Below, piece after piece: positions 58,999-64,000 of a stretch of 64,000 nucleotides of DNA (position 1 is its first letter; each line of letters begins with the position of its first letter). The stretch covers positions 1 through 64,000 of the forward strand of contig JACKQL020000082.1 of the NCBI GenBank assembly GCA_018296165.2. The letters run 5' to 3'. Under the pieces are notes generated by a model that saw only the letters and a list, made by a program, of their open reading frames with translations, made no database searches and had not been told where the DNA came from. Source of the stretch: Termitomyces sp. T153 (taxonomy: Eukaryota; Basidiomycota; Agaricomycetes; Agaricales; Lyophyllaceae). A program made the translations under genes and the position numbers.

Positions 58999-59768
58999 GC
59001 ATCAAGACTCTTGAGATGCAGGGCACAGTTTGGGGATTGGTGGGGCATAGGAATCAAAGTTGAGTAATATTGATCAAACTGCAGCAAGTGGTGGCAGTAT
59101 GGGAAACAAAGTCAAAGTGTGGCTGCCATTTGTCAGGGGGTTCTTCCCAAATCATTAAAAAGGGTCAGATATACCCAGAGTCTCCAGTTTTCATCTATGT
59201 CTTCTTCTGCCTATTTTCTAGCAGCATCCAGGTCTCCATCCTTATTGTCCTAGCTTTCCTCCTGCAAAGATTCTGAGGGGCATCAGAATCATTGCTGAGT
59301 TGAGGTGATGTATTGTAGTTGTGAGTGCAATTTCATCCTATGTATTCTGAAGTACTGACTGGGCCTCAACAGGGTTATCTGCAGCCATGGCAGGCCCCTT
59401 GGGGCTTTTGTTGGGCAGAATTTTGGTGCTGTTGGTGGTGGGAGCAGCCCCTCCCTTGCGTTCCAGGCCTGGCCTTGATTCAGAGGTAGTCTGGCCCATT
59501 CCCACAGCTTTCAGGGTTGTGCAGGCAGAGGTAACACTGGAGCAGTTCATAGAGGCTGTGGGGCAGGTGAGGGGTCCTCCAACCCTTGAGTGGTGTCAGA
59601 CAGTGGCCCCAGTGAGTGATTGGTATAACCCTCCATTTTTGGAGTTAATCCATTCCCATAGTGCATGTTCTGCATCTGGCAGGGTAAGCAGTGTGAGTTC
59701 AAGGAGCCTGTGCCAAGGCTGTAGCAGGACATGTTGGTGTGTCTCCTGTGTTGTTCACAGCATGAAAA

Positions 59769-60425
59769 GTGTTCTGTCATATTGAGTTGGCATGCCACCT
59801 GTATTGCAGTGGAGCAGGGTTGGGACTGAGCATGAGTTGTGACACAGCTGGAGGAGGGGTGGAGGGGCAGAGTGTTGGGGTGGGAGGGCTGAGCAAGCAG
59901 GTGCAGAGCAAGCAGGTAATGGTGGAGCTCCTGGGCTTCCAGGTGTACTCTCCAAGCTCTGGAGCTCCCATGGAGCAATCCACAAGGATGTCATGGTTGG
60001 CTGCCAAGGCCTTTCTGCACTGCCATGTCAAGGGATTTGGACAATTGTTGGCAACCTGCAAGGAGGAGGTTCAGAGGGTTAGGGAGGATTGGGATGCAAT
60101 GCAGAGGGAGCAGGACAAGGTGTGGAGGGATAGGAATGTGGTATGGAGGGGCAAGGATGTGGCCATGGGGACGGCCACAGAGCAGTTGTCCTGGCTTCAA
60201 GAGTTGGAAGCATGAATGGGACAGTTGCAGGTATGGGCAGAGATAGCAGAGATAGGGGCATGGGAGAGCCAGAGGGTGCTGCAGGCAGAGGTACCCCAGG
60301 CAGTCACAGAGGTGGCAAGGAGGTGGAAGGAGTGGCTTGCCAATGAGGCAGCCTCAGAGCAGCAGGAAATTCTTTGTAAGATACTCCTATCTTCTCTCTC
60401 TCCCTGCTGTACTAATGTACCCTAG
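59769..60425 (+). pseudogene. Antisense coiled-coil ORF between pol and the 3' LTR
   Basis: On the strand opposite to pol, one frame runs 59,769-60,425 with a single TGA at 60,213. It is rich in Trp/Glu/Gln/Arg heptad-like text (WDAMQREQDKVWRDRN, LSWLQELEA, WAEIAEIGAWESQRV, RRWKEWLANEAASEQQE), predicted long helix or coiled coil. It opens before 59,769 in other frames (59,387-59,785), so the N-terminus is uncertain. I do not recognise the protein. The length and coherence argue against chance, but no ATG-to-stop gene survives. Confidence 0.45.
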
Positions 60426-60960
60426 TAGATTGGGCCAGAGAGCATTAAATTCTCCTGGATGGAGCATTGGTGGTACTTATGTCCATCCATGATGGGCTGT
60501 TGAGGATGCCCAGAGATCTCCTGCTGGAACTGGGGCAAGGCATAGGGCAGATGGGGCATTTGCTGGAAGAACACTGTTGGAGAGTAACAGTGGACTCTGG
60601 GGCATGGTGAGAGGTGGCAACGGATGTTGGGAAACCTCTTCTGAGTTACCCAGATGTCCTGGCAGTGGTGGTAGCCCAGATGGAGGTGGATCTGGTGGGA
60701 AGGATAGCAGGAGTGGGGTCAGAGAGGGAGGAGGAGTAGGGGGTTTTCTTGGACTTGTCTTCTTGTGTTCTGCATTGGCCCTCACCTTGTATTATTATGT
60801 AATACCATAGTATGTCCATACAACTGTTTTTGGACTTCCAGCCTGGGGAATTGAACTCTCTTTAATGTTAAGTAAGGAGGAGTGAATAAAGCATGTAGGG
60901 GAGTACTTGTGGGAGTTGAATCCCTGATAAATCCAGAGGTGGGAGTTATGCCCACTAATG

Positions 60961-63900
60961 CTATTTGTGTTTGCTAGTCCTGGGAGTCCTGGGGCTTGGT
61001 GGGGTGCTGTTAATAGCAGCCCCAGAGTTTGTTAGGGGCTCCATCAAGATTTTTTTGGGCTTTCTAAGTATTGTCCTCAGATCCATAGCCCTTCTAGTGG
61101 ACCAAGTACTGGGGCTGGCCACAGACCAAGCAGGAGTCAAGGATCTAGTCAACCTCATAGTGGTACTTGTCCTCAACTTTGACAGGAGGTGGTTGACTGG
61201 AGCATTGCCCAGGGAAGGGGTCTAGAGTGTGCTTTTTGAGGAGGTGCATGTGGAACATGGGGTGGAGGCCTTTCAGGCCTAGGGGTAGGTTGAGCTTGTG
61301 GGCATGTGTGGAGACCTTTTAGAGGACTTTGAAAGAGCTGAGATGTTTGTGGTCAAGCTTGATGGAGGGCCTCTAGGTCTTGAGATTTCATTGATTGAGC
61401 CAGACCAAGGTGCTGGGGAGCCAGTTGGGAGTAGGCTTGTGTCAGGCATTGGCATGTTTAGAGTAGGCTTGATTGGCAGTGTTGATTTCATTCTGGGAAA
61501 ACTGGTGAAGGGACTGGAGGTCTTCAGCCACTTCATGGGCAATGTAGGAGGGGATATTCTTGAGGGATAGTGTGAGTTGGGGGTTGTAGCCCTTGTTGGC
61601 ATAGAAGGGGGAAACTCCAGTGATGGAGTGGGGCATGTTGTTGTAAGTAAAGTTGGTGAGGGAAAGTTCTGTGCACCAGTTATTCTGTAAATAGTTAATG
61701 TAAAGGCAGAAATACTGTTCCAATGTCTGGTTTACTCATTCTGTTTGTCTGTTGGTCTCCGGGTGATAGGCAGTGGAGAGGTTGGTTTTTATTTTGAGTA
61801 CCTTGCATAGCAATTGCCAGAAATGAGAGACAAATAAAGGTCTGTGGTCAGAGATGATGTCATCCAGGAGTCCATGCTTGAAGAATACATGTTTGAGGAA
61901 CAGTTTGGCAAACTCTGGAGCATTGTTGGTGGTGTGGCAGGGAATGAAGAGGGCTTGCTTGGTGAGGTGGCAGACTACCATGAGGATTGCATTGAAATTT
62001 TTGGAGTCAGGAGTTTGACAATGTAGTCCATCAAGATTAAGGACCAGGGGCACTGACCAACAGGGAGGGGCTTCAGTAGTCTGTGAGGGCAGTGGCAGAG
62101 TACCTTGGCTTAGAGACAAGGTTCCCAGGCCCTTATATATCACATGACATTCTTCTTCATTCCTGGCCAAAAGTAAGTCTGGGAGATGAGCTGAAGAGTC
62201 TTACAAATTCCAGGGTGCCTGTGGAGTTTGTGGTCATGGTGTTGCCAGACTATATTGAGGCAAATGGACTTGTGGTTTGGAGCATAGATTTGTTCCTTCC
62301 AGAGTAGGAGGTGGTGGTCCAGAGACAGCATGAAGGGGTCCTCAACATTCAACTTGTTGGTGGAGTTGTTGCAGGGGTTGTGCTGGGTGAAGAAGGAGTC
62401 TGAGAGTGAGTTTCTGATTTGGTGGAGAATTCTTTCTTCATTTAAAATCAGTATGGCATGTAGATGTTCAGGGGGGATTACCACTTGATGGTTGAACATG
62501 TTCTGCTCAGCTTCAAATGACTTCTTTGGATACACATTGGACCTCTAAGTGAGTGCATTGGGCTTTGTGCTAAGTTATCCAGGGCAGTAGTGGATGGTGA
62601 AGTTGTACTTTGAGAGGGTTTTGGACTATTGAGCTTGGCAGTGGCTGAGTTGCTTCATGGTCATGAAGTATTGCAGATTGTTATGGTCAGAGTAGACTTG
62701 AATGCAGTGTGGGGATTTTTCAAGGTAGGCCTGCCACTGATGGAAGGCTTTGACAATCACAAGGAGCTCTTTGTCATAGATATTGTAATTGAGCTCTGTG
62801 GGGATCATTGAACAGGTGTAGAAGGCAATGGGGCAGAGGTCCTTGCCTCCAGAGTCTGACTAGTAGAGTATTCCAGCAATAGCATAGTTGGAGGTGTCAC
62901 ATTCAAGCATGATTGGCAGGGAGGGGTCAAAATGGTGGAGGACTGGAGTGGAGGTGAAGGCCTTTTTGAGGAGGAGAAACACACTTTGACACTTGCTATT
63001 CCAATCCCAAGGGGTGTTCTTCTGCATGAGTTGGTTGAGGGATTTGGTGATTCCAGAGTAGTTGTTGATGAATTGGCAATAAAAGTTAGCAAACCCCAGA
63101 AATGACTGTACCTCCTTGACATTTCATGGCAGGGGCCAGTTGAGTATGGCTTTGACCTTGGCAGGGTCCATGCATATGCCATCAGGGGTGACAATGACTC
63201 TGAGGTATTTGATCTCCATTGTATGAAAGGAGCATTTCTCAGGTTTGGCATGAAGGTGGTACTTCCAGAGTCATTCTAGAAGGCAGCAGACATGCTCCAG
63301 ATGCTCCTCCAGTGAATTTGAGTAGATCAGTATGTTGTCCAGGTACACAATAATGAAGACATTGTTCATGTTGTAGAAGATGTTGTTCATGAAGTACTGG
63401 AAAGTGGCAGGGGAGTTAGTCATTCCAAATAGCATTACTAGGTACTCAGAGAGGCCATAGCAGACGTGAAAGGCAGTCTTCCATTCATGTCCCAGAGCAA
63501 TCCAGATATTGTTGTAGCTGGAGCAGAGGTCTATCTTTGTGTAGATCTTGGTGCTGCAGAGGCAGTCAACAAGGTCTCCAATCAGGGGGAGAGGATACTG
63601 GTTGTTTTTAGTGACTTTGTTGAGTCCCCAATAATCAACACAAAGTCTGAGTGATCTGTCCTTTTTCTTGGCAAATAGGACCAGAGTGCCAGTGGTGGAG
63701 ATTGACAGGCATATGAAGCCTTTGCCAAGCATATCATCAAAATAGTCCTTCAGGGCTCAGAGTTCAATCTTAGACATGTTATAGATTTTGCCAAATGGGG
63801 GTGAGGCACCTTCTTTGAGGTTGATCTTGTGATTGTAGGAGCAATGCAGAGGAAGTTCTTTTGCACCCCCTTCAGAGAACATGTCAGCAAATTCATGATA

Positions 63901-63996
63901 CTCTGGAGGAACTACTTTGTATAGGATCTGATCCTCCATTTTGTGCTCTGGCAGAGTAGTTTCTGTGCAGAGGTGCTCCTCTGGTAGGACTGGCAT
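60961..63996 (-). pseudogene. Chromovirus pol: RT, RNase H, integrase, chromodomain
   Basis: Reading down the minus strand: the protease-RT linker (63,996-63,757, KVVPPEYHEFADMFSEGGA), RT (63,732-63,271, with VDYWGLNKV, EWKTAFHVCYG and active site YLDNILIYS), RNase H (about 62,940-62,626, ELNYNIYDKELL), integrase (62,170-61,442, with SDHRPLFVSHFWQ, AYHPETNRQTE and YNNMPHSITGVSPFYANKGY) and a chromodomain (about 61,215-61,000, ILDSCLVCGQPQYLVH then KGYGSEDNT). Frames are broken by stops at about 63,756, 63,270 and elsewhere. The second Asp of the YLDD box is Asn, so the RT would be inactive even if translated. Confidence 0.85.
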
Positions 63997-64000
63997 GATC

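Larger units (their letters stand above)
57926..64000 (-). mobile_element. Ty3/gypsy chromovirus, decayed, cut by window end
   Basis: On the minus strand the window holds RT, RNase H, integrase and chromodomain, then about 2 kb of non-pol sequence, a polypurine tract and the 3' LTR. Gag, protease and the 5' LTR would lie beyond base 64,000. CpG is almost absent and many codons carry the C-to-T or G-to-A changes expected from CpG decay. The sequence outside the 3' LTR (GAATC at 57,921-57,925) would be one half of the target-site duplication. Confidence 0.85.

Overview
The window is nuclear DNA of a filamentous basidiomycete, most likely an agaricomycete mushroom. The evidence is many 45-60 bp GT-AG introns in almost every gene, a fungal laccase with all four copper motifs, a basidiomycete P450, a GH92 mannosidase, a fungal ubiquitin-like-domain protein, a Tad-type LINE and a chromodomain Ty3/gypsy element. 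I saw no bacterial, viral or organellar features. Gene models were spliced by hand; the exon phases close for every multi-exon model given.

Layout. 1-7.5 kb: an inverted-strand, inactivated Tad-like LINE whose poly(A) tail is the T-run at base 1. 8.0-9.0 kb: a degenerate satellite of ~70 bp units. 9.0-10.4 kb (-): a ubiquitin-like-domain/zinc-ribbon protein. 11.6-19.1 kb: an importin-beta (Kap121/IPO5-type) gene standing between the arms of an inverted duplication, with tRNA-like ~90 bp repeats outside both arms. 19.3-27.2 kb: three paralogous genes (A and B on -, C on +) encoding an unrecognised 242-268 aa family, sharing exon phases, a TATA box and a palindromic promoter element, again with co-oriented tRNA-like repeats near them. 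27.6-36.1 kb: a CpG-poor graveyard of retroelements including a solo LTR. 36.2-46.7 kb: the metabolic core, with a laccase (-) divergent from an intact P450 (+) across 2.1 kb containing ~362 bp tandem repeats, then a GH92 alpha-mannosidase (+). 46.7-51.0 kb: CpG-poor relics holding a CpG-rich solo LTR. 51.4-57.7 kb: F-box protein (+), HSL-type alpha/beta hydrolase (-), an uncertain spliced gene, and a kinase-like protein (+). 57.9-64.0 kb: a decayed chromovirus (-), cut by the window edge.

How it fits together. Laccase, P450, hydrolase and mannosidase are plausible saprotrophic functions (phenolic oxidation, hydroxylation, ester and mannan hydrolysis), but nothing shows that they form one pathway. 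The strongest larger-scale pattern is that single-copy genes sit between blocks of methylation-type (CpG to TpG/CpA) decayed transposons, and that one internal section (11.6-27.2 kb) has been built by repeated local and inverted duplication together with a tRNA-like repeat. The best candidates for something undescribed are that tRNA-like repeat family and the A/B/C gene family with its palindromic promoter.
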